In this document: piece after piece, positions 34,938 to 42,840 of the stretch
Layout of the letters: every line of letters begins with the position of its first letter
Position numbering within the stretch: the stretch's first letter is position 1
Origin: Ferrovibrio sp046294345
Lineage (GTDB): Bacteria; Pseudomonadota; Alphaproteobacteria; Ferrovibrionales; Ferrovibrionaceae
Length of the DNA: 64,000 nucleotides
Assembly: GCA_046294345.1 (NCBI GenBank)
Contig: JBKBJT010000004.1
Location: 62,001-126,000 of the forward strand
Direction: 5' to 3'
Position numbers and translations under genes: made by a program
The notes under the pieces: model-generated
The model's database searches: none
What the model saw: only the letters and a program-made list of their open reading frames with translations
Told to the model about the DNA's origin: nothing

Positions 34938-35429
34938 ATGTGGATGCAAGAATCTCAGATGATCCAGTTTGGGCAGGTTTTTGGCAATGGCGGCAAGGCT
35001 GGCGCACTCGCGATCAGCCACCCGGCCCTGCGCGCCCTGTATGAGTTGTGGCAGGCAAAACGGGGTGACCGGCCGGCGCCGGCGCGCGGCGATTTCACCG
35101 TCGAGGAACTGCGGCCCTGGCTGGGGCATCTGATGATCATCGACTGCGACGGCGAGGATACCCGCTATCGCCTGTATGGCACCGACCTGGTGCGCATTTT
35201 CGGTTTTGATCTGACCGGCCGGCGCGTGACCGATTGCGCATCCCAGATCGGCGACAAGCCGATGCTGGAATACCGCCAGATCATCCGCAGCGGGAAACCG
35301 ATCTATATCTCACGCGGCAGCCCTTCGGCGCGCGACTATCTGCTGATGGACAAACTGGCCCTGCCTTTGATGGAAGACGGCAAGGTGAACAAGATCCTCG
35401 CCGCGATCTATCTGTCCGATACCGAATGA
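34938..35429 (+). CDS. PAS-domain protein (PAS_5/DUF1488-like short sensor)
   Basis: A 163-residue protein that is essentially one PAS_5-like domain: HPALRALYELWQAKRGDRPAPARGDF, LRPWLGHLMIIDC, then YRLYGTDLVRIFGFDLTGRRVTD and a C-terminal strand pair ending ILAAIYLSDTE. Such stand-alone PAS proteins are frequent in Rhodospirillales and have no attached output domain; ligand and partner are unknown. ATG 34959 is an alternative start. It converges on the reductase gene with 9 bases between. Confidence 0.75.
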   Translation: MWMQESQMIQFGQVFGNGGKAGALAISHPALRALYELWQAKRGDRPAPARGDFTVEELRPWLGHLMIIDCDGEDTRYRLYGTDLVRIFGFDLTGRRVTDCASQIGDKPMLEYRQIIRSGKPIYISRGSPSARDYLLMDKLALPLMEDGKVNKILAAIYLSDTE

Positions 35430-35438
35430 TGCCGGCCT

Positions 35439-36437
35439 CTAGCGGCCGGGTGTAATCAGGATCTTGCCTTTGCGGCCCTCACGCGCGGCATGGGCGAGGG
35501 CGTCCCTGATCCGTTCCAGCGGATAAGTCGCCTCTACGGTCACATGAATGGTGCCGTCGGCAATCAGCCGCGTAAGTTCGCCATAAACATTGCGCATCTC
35601 ATCCGGGTTGGCGGTGGCGAACCAGCGCGCCAGCCAGAAGCCGCGCAGGTTGATATCGCGGAATACCACATCGCCAGGCGGCATCGCGCAGGGCTGACCC
35701 GACAGCATGCCGTAATTCACTACCACGCCGCCTTCGGCCAGCGACTGCGCCAGCCGGCCAGTGGCTTCGCCGGCCACCGCATCGATGGCGAGTTTCGGCA
35801 AGGCATCGGCACCGGTCAGGGTTCTCACGCGTGCCGGCAGGTCTGGACCATCGACCAGTACGCTGTCGGCCCCCAAGATCTGCAGTTCACCGGCAAGTTC
35901 CGCGCGGCGTACCACGTTGATGCTGCGCAGGCCTCGCCGCTTGGCCAATGCGATCACGCTATGGCCGACACCGGAATTGGCTGCATTCTGGATCACCCAG
36001 TCGCCGGCTTTCAGCGCGGTGAAATTCTGCAACATCAACATCGCCGTGGGCGGATTGACGGTCAGCATCGCGAGTTGCAACGGATCAACGCCGGCCGGCA
36101 ATGCAAACAGTCTGGCCGCCTTGGCGATCAGGCTGCTGCGCCAGTTGCCGCGGCCGGCAAACAGCAAGAGCACGCGGTCGCCTGGTTTCAGATGACTCAC
36201 ACCCGCGCCGACCTCTCGCACGATGCCCACGCCTTCGCCGCCGGCCATCACCGGCAGGGGCGGCGGCGCGGCACCGTACTTGCCTTCGAATTGCAGCAGA
36301 TCGGCCGGATTGATCGGCGCGGCCTCCACGTCGATCAGCACTTCGCCATCCTTCGGCTGGCCTGGATCGGGCAGGTCGATCAGTTCGGCCACCTCATGAG
36401 CCTTGCCGAATTGTGAATAACGGACGGCCTTGATCAT
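35439..36437 (-). CDS. Zinc-free MDR oxidoreductase, trans-2-enoyl-CoA reductase (MECR)-like
   Basis: A 332-residue medium-chain dehydrogenase/reductase. INPADLLQFEGKYG carries the MECR-type catalytic Tyr, QNAANSGVGHSVIALAKRRG is the NADPH-binding loop of enoyl reductases, and the structural zinc cysteines are absent. It probably reduces 2-enoyl-CoA/ACP or a quinone with NADPH. It is divergent from the chemoreceptor gene across a 214-base AT-rich region. Confidence 0.85.
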   Translation of the reverse strand: MIKAVRYSQFGKAHEVAELIDLPDPGQPKDGEVLIDVEAAPINPADLLQFEGKYGAAPPPLPVMAGGEGVGIVREVGAGVSHLKPGDRVLLLFAGRGNWRSSLIAKAARLFALPAGVDPLQLAMLTVNPPTAMLMLQNFTALKAGDWVIQNAANSGVGHSVIALAKRRGLRSINVVRRAELAGELQILGADSVLVDGPDLPARVRTLTGADALPKLAIDAVAGEATGRLAQSLAEGGVVVNYGMLSGQPCAMPPGDVVFRDINLRGFWLARWFATANPDEMRNVYGELTRLIADGTIHVTVEATYPLERIRDALAHAAREGRKGKILITPGR

Positions 36438-36556
36438 CGTTGTTTTCCTGTGTCTGCCGGGTGGATTCCGGCGCCGAGTTTAGGCGCGTGTGTATCGCGG
36501 AAACCAGCAACGGAGACGCATGACCGAATTACATTTTTGTAACTAATTGATATTAC

Positions 36557-36582
36557 TAAATAAAAACGTATCGATCCGATAT
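36557..36582 (+). promoter_or_regulatory. Possible FliA (sigma-28)-type promoter for the chemoreceptor gene
   Basis: TAAA (36557-36560), 14 bases, then TCCGATAT (36575-36582), which matches 6 of 8 bases of the GCCGATAA -10 element; the spacer is one base shorter than the usual 15. A perfect CATACGTATG palindrome follows at 36590-36599. Plausible because sigma-28 often drives chemotaxis genes, but the match is imperfect. Confidence 0.35.
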
Positions 36583-36651
36583 CATTTCGCATACGTATGA
36601 AATGCAACGACCGGCAACCCGCCGGAAGAACATGGATAAGGACGATCAGCA

Positions 36652-38490
36652 ATGTTCCAGTTTTCGGGTGCGTCGGCGAGCAGCGATCTGCGGGCCCAGT
36701 TCGACGCCATCAACAAGTCCCAGGCGGTAATTGAATTCACCCCGGACGGCAAGATTCTGCATGCCAATGCCAATTTCCTGAAGGCGTTGGGTTACACGCT
36801 CGACGAGATCGTGGGCCAGCATCACAGCCTGTTTGTCACGCCGGCCTATCGCGCCAGTGCCGAGTATCGCGACTTCTGGGCCAAGCTGGGACGCGGCGAA
36901 TTTGATGTCGGCCAGTACAAGCGGATTGGCAAGGGCGGCAAGGAGATCTGGATCGAGGCCAGTTACAATCCGATTTTCGACAAACGCGGCCGTCCGTACA
37001 AGGTCGTCAAGTTCGCGACGGACATCACCCAACAGAAGATGACGATGGCCAATTACGAAGGCCAGCTTGCCGCCATCGACAAGGCGCAGGCGGTGATTGA
37101 ATTCACTCTGGATGGCACGATCCTGCATGCCAACGAGAATTTCCTGAAGACGCTGGGCTATACGCTGGACGAAGTGAAGGGCAAGCATCACAGCCTGTTC
37201 GTCGAGCCGGCCTATCGCGACAGCGCAGAATACAAGGCTTTCTGGGCCAAGCTGGGGCGTGGTGAGTATGACGCCAACCAGTACAAGCGCATTGCCAAGG
37301 GCGGCAGGGAGGTGTGGATCCAGGCCAGCTATAATCCAATCATGGATGCCAATGGCCGGCCCTACAAGGTGGTGAAATACGCCACCGACATCACCGCGCA
37401 GACCAAAGCCGCGCAGATGATGCAACTGGCCGTGCAGCAGGTGCAGGCTGTGGTGGAAGCAACCAAAGCCAATGACCTGACTCATCGTATCGAGTTGGAT
37501 GGCAAGACCGGCGAGATCCGCACGCTCTGCGAAGGCGTCAACGACCTGGTCGATACGCTGCGCGACATCATCGGCGGCATCCGCGAGGCATCCGAGACGA
37601 TTGCCGCGGCTTCGGCCGAAATTTCCACCGGCAGCCAGGATCTGGCCAGTCGTACGGAATCACAGGCTGCCTCGATCGAAGAGACGGCGGCCTCTATGCA
37701 CGAGGTCACCACGACGGTGAAGCAGAATGCCGACAATGCCCAGGCCGCCAGCCAGTTGGCCACCGCGGCGCGAGACACCGCCGAGAAGGGCGGCAATGTG
37801 GTGCGCGATGCCGTTTCGGCGGTGAATGAAATCGAAGCCAGCGCGCAGAAGATTTCAGACATCATCGGTCTGATCGACGAGATTGCCTTCCAGACCAATT
37901 TGCTGGCCCTGAATGCCAGCGTGGAAGCTGCCCGTGCTGGTGAAGCCGGCAAGGGCTTCGCCGTCGTGGCGCAGGAAGTGCGCGCCCTGGCCCAGCGTTC
38001 GGCCAATGCATCGAAGGATATCAAGGCACTGATTCAGACTTCGAACGGCCAGGTGAAAACCGGCGCGGCGCTGGTGAACCAGGCCGGCTCGTCGCTGACC
38101 GAGATCGTTTCGGCGATCAAGAAAGTTAGCGACATCGTCGCCGAAATCGCTGCTGCCTCGCGCGAACAGGCCTCGGGCCTGGAGCAGATCAACACCGCCG
38201 TAGGCCAGATGGACGAGATGACCCAGCGCAACGGCGCCCTGGTGGAAGAGACTTCGGCTTCGGCTCAGTCGCTGTCCAACCAGGCCGAGGAACTGGCCGC
38301 GCTGGTGCAGCGCTACAAGGTCGGCGGGCAGGCTGCCGTGGTTCATCCCGGACCGGCCGTTTCCCGGCCTGCGCTGAAGGTGGTGCCTCAGGCGCGTCCG
38401 GCGTCGAAAACGGTCCCGGCCCTGAAGGCGACTGCCGCGCGTGGCAATGCCGTGCCGAAGGCCGATGCCAACGAGTGGGAGCAGTTCTGA
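36652..38490 (+). CDS. Soluble methyl-accepting chemotaxis protein with two tandem PAS domains
   Basis: A 612-residue chemoreceptor with no membrane helix. Two nearly identical PAS domains (about residues 19-140 and 141-262, 122-residue period) are followed by a short HAMP-like linker and the signalling coiled coil, whose hairpin tip is EIAFQTNLLALNASVEAARAGEAGKGFAVVA. The extreme C terminus, NEWEQF, matches the xWxxF tether that recruits CheR/CheB, joined by a flexible Ala/Pro tail. The PAS pair probably senses an intracellular redox or ligand signal. AAGGA precedes the ATG, and the stop overlaps the cheW start (TGATG), so receptor and adaptor are coupled. Confidence 0.92.
   Translation: MFQFSGASASSDLRAQFDAINKSQAVIEFTPDGKILHANANFLKALGYTLDEIVGQHHSLFVTPAYRASAEYRDFWAKLGRGEFDVGQYKRIGKGGKEIWIEASYNPIFDKRGRPYKVVKFATDITQQKMTMANYEGQLAAIDKAQAVIEFTLDGTILHANENFLKTLGYTLDEVKGKHHSLFVEPAYRDSAEYKAFWAKLGRGEYDANQYKRIAKGGREVWIQASYNPIMDANGRPYKVVKYATDITAQTKAAQMMQLAVQQVQAVVEATKANDLTHRIELDGKTGEIRTLCEGVNDLVDTLRDIIGGIREASETIAAASAEISTGSQDLASRTESQAASIEETAASMHEVTTTVKQNADNAQAASQLATAARDTAEKGGNVVRDAVSAVNEIEASAQKISDIIGLIDEIAFQTNLLALNASVEAARAGEAGKGFAVVAQEVRALAQRSANASKDIKALIQTSNGQVKTGAALVNQAGSSLTEIVSAIKKVSDIVAEIAAASREQASGLEQINTAVGQMDEMTQRNGALVEETSASAQSLSNQAEELAALVQRYKVGGQAAVVHPGPAVSRPALKVVPQARPASKTVPALKATAARGNAVPKADANEWEQF
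36706..37437 (+). repeat. Intragenic tandem duplication of the PAS-coding unit (2 x 366 bp)
   Basis: Copies 36706-37071 and 37072-37437 encode matching 122-residue units starting AINKSQAVIEFT and AIDKAQAVIEFT. Protein identity is high across the whole unit, while synonymous sites differ, showing an old, in-frame duplication kept by selection. Confidence 0.85.
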
Positions 38491-38990
38491 TGGATACGCG
38501 GATCGAAGGCGGAGCCGTGAATGCCAGGAATGAGGTGCGTGAATATCTCACCTTCACGGCGGCCGGACAGGAATATGGCATCGACATCCTCAGTGTGCGG
38601 GAAATCCGCGGCTGGACAGTGGAGACACCGCTGCCCAACAGCCCGGCAGCGGTGCGTGGCATCATAAACCTGCGCGGACTGGTCGTGCCGATCTACGATC
38701 TGCGCATCCGCCTCGGCGCAGAGCGCAGCGTGCCGAGTGCCATCCATGTGGTGATCGTGGTGGAGGCCGCGAGCGGCTTCTACGGCCTGCTGGTGGATGC
38801 GGTCTCCGACATTCTTTCGGTAGCCGACCGCGAGCTGCAGCCGGTGCCGCAGACTGGTATGGATGGGGATCACGCTTTCCTCACCGCCTTGCTGGCGCGC
38901 GACACGCGGATGGTGTCTCTGCTCGATCTCGACCTTCTGGTCGGCGGCCGGGCGATTGATGCAATCGAAACACCGCTGCTGGCTGCCTGA
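38490..38990 (+). CDS. cheW: Chemotaxis adaptor protein CheW
   Basis: A 166-residue CheW. YLTFTAAGQEYGIDILSVREI opens the first barrel, AVRGIINLRGLVVPIYDLRIRLG is the receptor/CheA-contact core, and GLLVDAVSDILSV the second barrel. It couples the receptor to CheA. Its ATG overlaps the receptor stop by one base with GGGAG upstream inside the receptor gene. No cheA, cheY or cheR is in the window, so this is an accessory receptor-adaptor pair feeding arrays encoded elsewhere. An intrinsic terminator follows. Confidence 0.92.
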   Translation: MDTRIEGGAVNARNEVREYLTFTAAGQEYGIDILSVREIRGWTVETPLPNSPAAVRGIINLRGLVVPIYDLRIRLGAERSVPSAIHVVIVVEAASGFYGLLVDAVSDILSVADRELQPVPQTGMDGDHAFLTALLARDTRMVSLLDLDLLVGGRAIDAIETPLLAA

Positions 38991-39015
38991 TCGGCCGGCA
39001 ATCAAACAGGAAAAG

Positions 39016-39040
39016 GAGCGCCTTTGCGGCGCTCTTTTTT
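39016..39040 (+). terminator. Intrinsic terminator after cheW
   Basis: GAGCGCC (39016-39022) and GGCGCTC (39028-39034) form a 7-bp stem with a TTTGC loop followed by six T. It lies between convergent cheW and comM and could serve both, since the opposite strand also carries a short T-rich tail. Confidence 0.85.
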
Positions 39041-39042
39041 AT

Positions 39043-40590
39043 TTATCTGACGAAGGCCAGCCGACGATAACTCAGCGCTTCCGCCACATGCGGACGGCGC
39101 ACAGCCTCTGCACCTTCCAAGTCAGCCAGCGTGCGGGCCACGCGCAGCACACGGTGATAGCCGCGTGCGGTGAGATGCATGGCGCTGGCCGCCTGGGTCA
39201 GCAATTCGCGGCCGGCGGCGTCCAGCATGGCGATACGTTCCAGCAATTCGCCATCGGCCTCGGCATTGGTGCGCACCACGCGGCGGCCGTCGCGCGACAG
39301 ACCGCCGCTTCCGGTATGGGCATAACGGTCGCGCTGGATTTCGCGTGCGGCCGCCACACGCGCGGCTACGGTGGCGGAAGCCTCGGCCGTGGATGGCGTG
39401 CCCAGATCGGCCGGGCTGACGGCGGGCACTTCCAGGGTCAGGTCGATACGGTCGAGCAGCGGGCCGGACAGGCGCGCCTGGTATTCGCCGGCGCATTTCG
39501 GCGCGCGGCTACAGGCCAGCGCCGGGTCGTCGAGATGGCCGCAGCGACAGGGGTTCATCGCCGCCACCAGCTGGATGCGAGCGGGATAACTGACATGGGC
39601 ATTGGCACGGGCTACCACCGCCTGGCCGGTTTCCAGCGGCTGGCGCAGGGCATCCAGGGCCTGGCGGTTGAATTCGGGCAGTTCGTCGAGGAACAGCACG
39701 CCCAGATGCGCCAGGCTCACCTCGCCGGGTTTGGCGCGATGGCCGCCGCCGATCAGGGCCGCCATCGAGGCGGAATGGTGCGGGTTGCGAAAGGGCCGCT
39801 GCCGGGTGAGCCGCCCCTCGCTGATCTGGCCGGCCAGCGAGGCGATCATGCTCACCTCCAGGATTTCGCCGGCATCCAGCGGCGGCAGGATGCCAGGCAG
39901 ACGCTGGGCCAGCATCGACTTGCCGGCCCCGGGTGGGCCGATGAAAAGCAGGTTATGGGCGCCGGCTGCAGCGATCTCCAATGCGCGTTTGGCGCTTTCC
40001 TGGCCCTTGATGTCGCGCAGGTCGGGAATCGTTTCGGCGGCAGGCTCGAAACTGTGTGCCGATGGGGGAGACAGCACCTGGCTGCCGCGGAAATGGTTGA
40101 TCAGGGCGAGCAGACTGGGGGCGGCTACCACGCGTTCGGCATCGCCGGCCCAGGCTGCCTCGCTGCCCTGTGCGGCCGGGCAGATCAGGCCGCGATCCTC
40201 GCCATGGGCGGCGATCGCCGCCGGCAGCACGCCGCTCACCGTGCCGAGCGCGCCATCCAGGCCGAGTTCGCCGAGAGCCACAAAACCCTCCAGAGCATCG
40301 GGCGGCAGCACGTTCATCGCGGCCAGCAGGGCGAGCGCGATGGGCAGGTCGTAGTGGCTGCCTTCCTTGGGCAGGTCTGCGGGGGCGAGGTTGACGGTGA
40401 TCCGCTTGGGCGGCAGCGACAGGCCGAGCGCGCCCAGTGCGCCGCGCACCCGCTCGCGGCTTTCGCCCACGGCCTTGTCGGCCAAACCAACCACCGCAAA
40501 GGCCGGCAGCCCGTTGGATAGCTGGACTTGAACATCCACGGGCATGACATCGATGCCCTGAAACGCCACGGTTCTGCAGCGTGCGACCAT
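39043..40590 (-). CDS. comM: YifB/ComM-family Mg-chelatase-like AAA+ ATPase
   Basis: A 515-residue protein: an N-terminal Lon-protease-like domain (AFQGIDVMPVDVQVQLSNGLPAFAVVGL), an AAA+ core with Walker A GPPGAGKSM (about 218-226), Walker B LFLDELPEF, the zinc-ribbon-like CRCGHLDDP...CSRAPKCAGEY segment, and the C-terminal lid. ComM is a branch-migration helicase aiding integration of foreign DNA in natural transformation. The ATG at 40590 matches the family start. It is a lone gene; the 118-base gap to cytochrome b561 shows nothing notable. Confidence 0.93.
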   Translation of the reverse strand: MVARCRTVAFQGIDVMPVDVQVQLSNGLPAFAVVGLADKAVGESRERVRGALGALGLSLPPKRITVNLAPADLPKEGSHYDLPIALALLAAMNVLPPDALEGFVALGELGLDGALGTVSGVLPAAIAAHGEDRGLICPAAQGSEAAWAGDAERVVAAPSLLALINHFRGSQVLSPPSAHSFEPAAETIPDLRDIKGQESAKRALEIAAAGAHNLLFIGPPGAGKSMLAQRLPGILPPLDAGEILEVSMIASLAGQISEGRLTRQRPFRNPHHSASMAALIGGGHRAKPGEVSLAHLGVLFLDELPEFNRQALDALRQPLETGQAVVARANAHVSYPARIQLVAAMNPCRCGHLDDPALACSRAPKCAGEYQARLSGPLLDRIDLTLEVPAVSPADLGTPSTAEASATVAARVAAAREIQRDRYAHTGSGGLSRDGRRVVRTNAEADGELLERIAMLDAAGRELLTQAASAMHLTARGYHRVLRVARTLADLEGAEAVRRPHVAEALSYRRLAFVR

Positions 40591-40708
40591 GCCCGGTTTT
40601 CCCGATGCGGTTTAATCCGACCTCCGGAATCGGTACGATCATTTACCGGAGATTGCAAATTCTATTTATGTTCCGCTGGAGAAAGGGGGCCGAGCAGCCC
40701 TTTGGCTG

Positions 40709-41227
40709 TCAGGGCAGGATGCGCCGGAATACGCCATCGCGCCGGACCAGGGCATGCCAGAGCGCGGCGGCGACATGCAGGACCAGCAACAGCAGGAACA
40801 GCTTGGCAGCGCCCTCGTGGATTTCCTCCATCGCTTCGTGCAACCAAGGTAGCGAGGCCAGGCTCGGCAGGTCGAACAGGCCCAGCACCGAAACGCTGCG
40901 CTGTCCGGCCAAGATCGAGGCGAGGCCGGTGACCGGCAGAACCAGCATCACCGCATACAGGCCCAGATGCGCCAGCCGGGCCAGCCATAATTCCAATGCG
41001 GGCGTTGCAGCCGGCAGTGGTGGCGCGCCGCGCAGGCGGATGGCGATGCGCGGCAACAGCAGGGCGGCCATGGTCAGGCCGGCCAGGATATGCCAGCCCA
41101 TAATGCTCATACGGATATCGCCACGCGGCAGGTCTTCCATCACCTCGCCAAGGATGAAAGCACCCAGCATGAGCGGGACGATCAGCCAGTGCAGCAGAAT
41201 CAGGGTGATTGGGTATCGGGTCGACAT
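40709..41227 (-). CDS. Cytochrome b561-family protein
   Basis: A 172-residue, four-helix membrane cytochrome. Helix 1 contains the heme-ligand His in LLHWLIVP, helix 2 MGWHILAGL, and the C-terminal helix VLHVAAALWHALVRRDGVFRR carries the conserved histidines. These proteins move electrons between quinone and periplasmic acceptors such as superoxide (CybB). The start at 41227 gives the expected MSTRYPITLILLHW opening. It stands alone and is divergent from the Mn2+ riboswitch region. Confidence 0.87.
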   Translation of the reverse strand: MSTRYPITLILLHWLIVPLMLGAFILGEVMEDLPRGDIRMSIMGWHILAGLTMAALLLPRIAIRLRGAPPLPAATPALELWLARLAHLGLYAVMLVLPVTGLASILAGQRSVSVLGLFDLPSLASLPWLHEAMEEIHEGAAKLFLLLLVLHVAAALWHALVRRDGVFRRILP

Positions 41228-41342
41228 GCCAAGAACTCCAGGGTGGATGCGCCATTATCCACGCGCGCCCGATGATTCCCCTGCGCTGGATCAATTCTGG
41301 CCGCATTTCCTGACGGCAGGCTTGCGGCACTGCCGCCGGCGG
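41228..41342. other. Promoter-containing spacer between b561 gene and Mn2+ riboswitch
   Basis: With the riboswitch this makes a 370-base stretch without a protein gene. The left part must hold the divergent promoters. I see no convincing -35/-10 pair and no small reading frame with a ribosome site. Confidence 0.4.
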
Positions 41343-41520
41343 GCTAGACAAAGTCCGCACCCTTTGGGGAGTAGCCGCCCGCCGGGCCGCCATTGCGGCC
41401 GCCAGAGCGGGGGCAGCGTCAACAGACTAGCCGCCGGGAGACCAGCCCCGACGGCTTGGCGCTGACCGACCGGTTCGGGCACCTGCTCCGAACCGACCTG
41501 GCGAGACCTTAGGCTAGCTT
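41343..41520 (+). ncRNA. yybP-ykoY manganese riboswitch
   Basis: The family consensus elements appear in order: TTTGGGGAGTAGCC (GGGGAGTAGC at 41366-41375), GTCAACA (41418-41424), CCGAAC, and GGCGAGACC (41500-41508). GCTAG (41343-41347) can pair with CTAGC (41514-41518) to close the element. yybP-ykoY RNAs bind Mn2+ and turn on Mn2+ exporters. The gene downstream is a TMEM165/GDT1-type Mn2+ exporter, the usual partner. Element edges are estimates. Confidence 0.85.
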
Positions 41521-41530
41521 TTCCGAAGTC

Positions 41531-41582
41531 CGGACCGGGCGGCGGGAAACGCAGCCTATGGCCCTGTCCGCCGCCCGGTCCG
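41531..41582 (+). promoter_or_regulatory. 15-bp perfect GC hairpin, riboswitch expression platform
   Basis: The 15-base arms at 41531-41545 and 41568-41582 are exact inverse complements around a 22-base loop. The 3' arm ends 15 bases before the GTG start, next to the weak ribosome site. No U-tract follows, so translational control is more likely than termination. Confidence 0.65.
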
Positions 41583-41597
41583 TTGCGAGATGCCCCC

Positions 41598-42188
41598 GTG
41601 TTCAGCCTCGATGCATACAACCCCGACTCTCTCTCCGCCTTTCTCACCACCACCGGCCTCGTCGCCATTGCCGAGATCGGCGACAAAACACAGTTGCTGA
41701 GCCTGCTGCTGGCGGCCCGGTTTCGCCGGCCGCTGCCGATCCTGGCCGCGATCCTGTGCGCCACGCTGGCCAACCACGTGCTGGCCGCCATGCTGGGCGT
41801 TTGGGTCGAGGGGCTGGTCGAGCCGAAGATACTGCGCTGGGCGCTGGCGGCCTCTTTCCTGGCCATGGCGGCGTGGACACTGATCCCCGACAAGCTGGAC
41901 GAGGATGACGCGCCGAAAACCCGCAATGGCGTGTTCGTCACCACTCTGATCGCCTTTTTCCTGGCCGAGATCGGCGACAAGACCCAACTTGCCACAACGG
42001 CTCTGGCCGCGCGGTTTGACGCAGTATTTCTGGTCACGGCGGCCAGCACGCTTGGCCTGCTGCTGGCCAATGCTCCTGTGGTTCTGCTAGGCAACCGGGC
42101 GGTGTCGCGCCTGCCGCTGAAGCCGATCCGCTTTATCGCCGCGGCGGCCTTTGCAGCGATGGGGCTGGCCATCCTGCTGGGCGGGTGA
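41598..42188 (+). CDS. mneA: TMEM165/GDT1 (UPF0016) family Mn2+ exporter
   Basis: A 196-residue membrane protein of the UPF0016 family. Its two inverted repeats each carry the signature E-x-G-D-K-[TS]: AEIGDKTQLLSLLLAARF near residue 23 and AEIGDKTQLATTALAARF near residue 120. Acidic residues of both motifs build the cation path. Bacterial members export Mn2+. The GTG at 41598 is chosen; TTG 41583 is possible, and the ATG at 41590 is out of frame. The upstream yybP-ykoY riboswitch indicates induction by excess Mn2+. The symbol follows the Vibrio homologue. Confidence 0.88.
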   Translation: MFSLDAYNPDSLSAFLTTTGLVAIAEIGDKTQLLSLLLAARFRRPLPILAAILCATLANHVLAAMLGVWVEGLVEPKILRWALAASFLAMAAWTLIPDKLDEDDAPKTRNGVFVTTLIAFFLAEIGDKTQLATTALAARFDAVFLVTAASTLGLLLANAPVVLLGNRAVSRLPLKPIRFIAAAAFAAMGLAILLGG

Positions 42189-42293
42189 GGGCATAACCGG
42201 CATTGTCGTTCTACCATTTACGGAAGCGCTGGTGGTTTTCTTGTCGCGCGGACCGGGTAATATGCCGCCAGCCCCGGATCCGAGTGATCGAAC

Positions 42294-42830
42294 ATGACCA
42301 AGATTGCCGGCAAGCGCTACAAGGCCGCCGAGATCGAAACGCTGCTGGATGCGCTGAAGCGCCAGACCCGGCGCGCGCGCAAGAAGGCGGAGGAAGCCAT
42401 CGCGCGGATCAGCCACGCTACCTACGAGCCCTATTACGAATACCGTGACTCGCTGACCGAGATCGAAGGCGTGCTGGTTCTGATCGAGGATCGCATGGAG
42501 CATGCCGAGCCCGATGCCCTGGCCAAGCTGCGAGACTACCACAGCCACTTGATCGTCGATCTTCTGCGCATGAAGATCGATGTGGTGCTGCGGGTCTTTC
42601 CGGCGCTGGAGGATACCGAAGTGCTGCCGATCGGCACGCAAAAGGTGTTCCTCGCCACGATCTGGGAATTGCGCGAAACCGTCGAACGGATCGACCGCGA
42701 GCATATCGAGGGCGTGCTGGACGACGACGCCCGCAAGCGGCTGGTGGTGGCTGAGACAATCCTGCGCGAGGTGTCGGAACGGGCGCCGAAGCTGATGGAA
42801 CTGGCCGAGCAAGAGGGCAGGCAGGCCTGA
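42294..42830 (+). CDS. Hypothetical alpha-helical protein
   Basis: A 178-residue, charged, cytoplasmic protein predicted to be nearly all helix, with long amphipathic stretches (KRYKAAEIETLLDALKRQTRRARKKAEEAIARI and SLTEIEGVLVLIEDRMEHAEPDALAKLRDYHSHLIVDLL). I do not recognise the family; a PhoU/DUF47-like helical bundle is one possibility, but the acidic metal motifs are not evident. It has no partner on its strand and converges on the LTA-synthase-like gene with 10 bases between stops. Confidence 0.7.
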   Translation: MTKIAGKRYKAAEIETLLDALKRQTRRARKKAEEAIARISHATYEPYYEYRDSLTEIEGVLVLIEDRMEHAEPDALAKLRDYHSHLIVDLLRMKIDVVLRVFPALEDTEVLPIGTQKVFLATIWELRETVERIDREHIEGVLDDDARKRLVVAETILREVSERAPKLMELAEQEGRQA

Positions 42831-42840
42831 TCCTTGAGGT

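Noticed and set aside
38863..40521. 552-codon frame opposite comM
   Set aside because: Antisense to a complete AAA+ protein with intact Walker motifs; no ribosome site and no family features.
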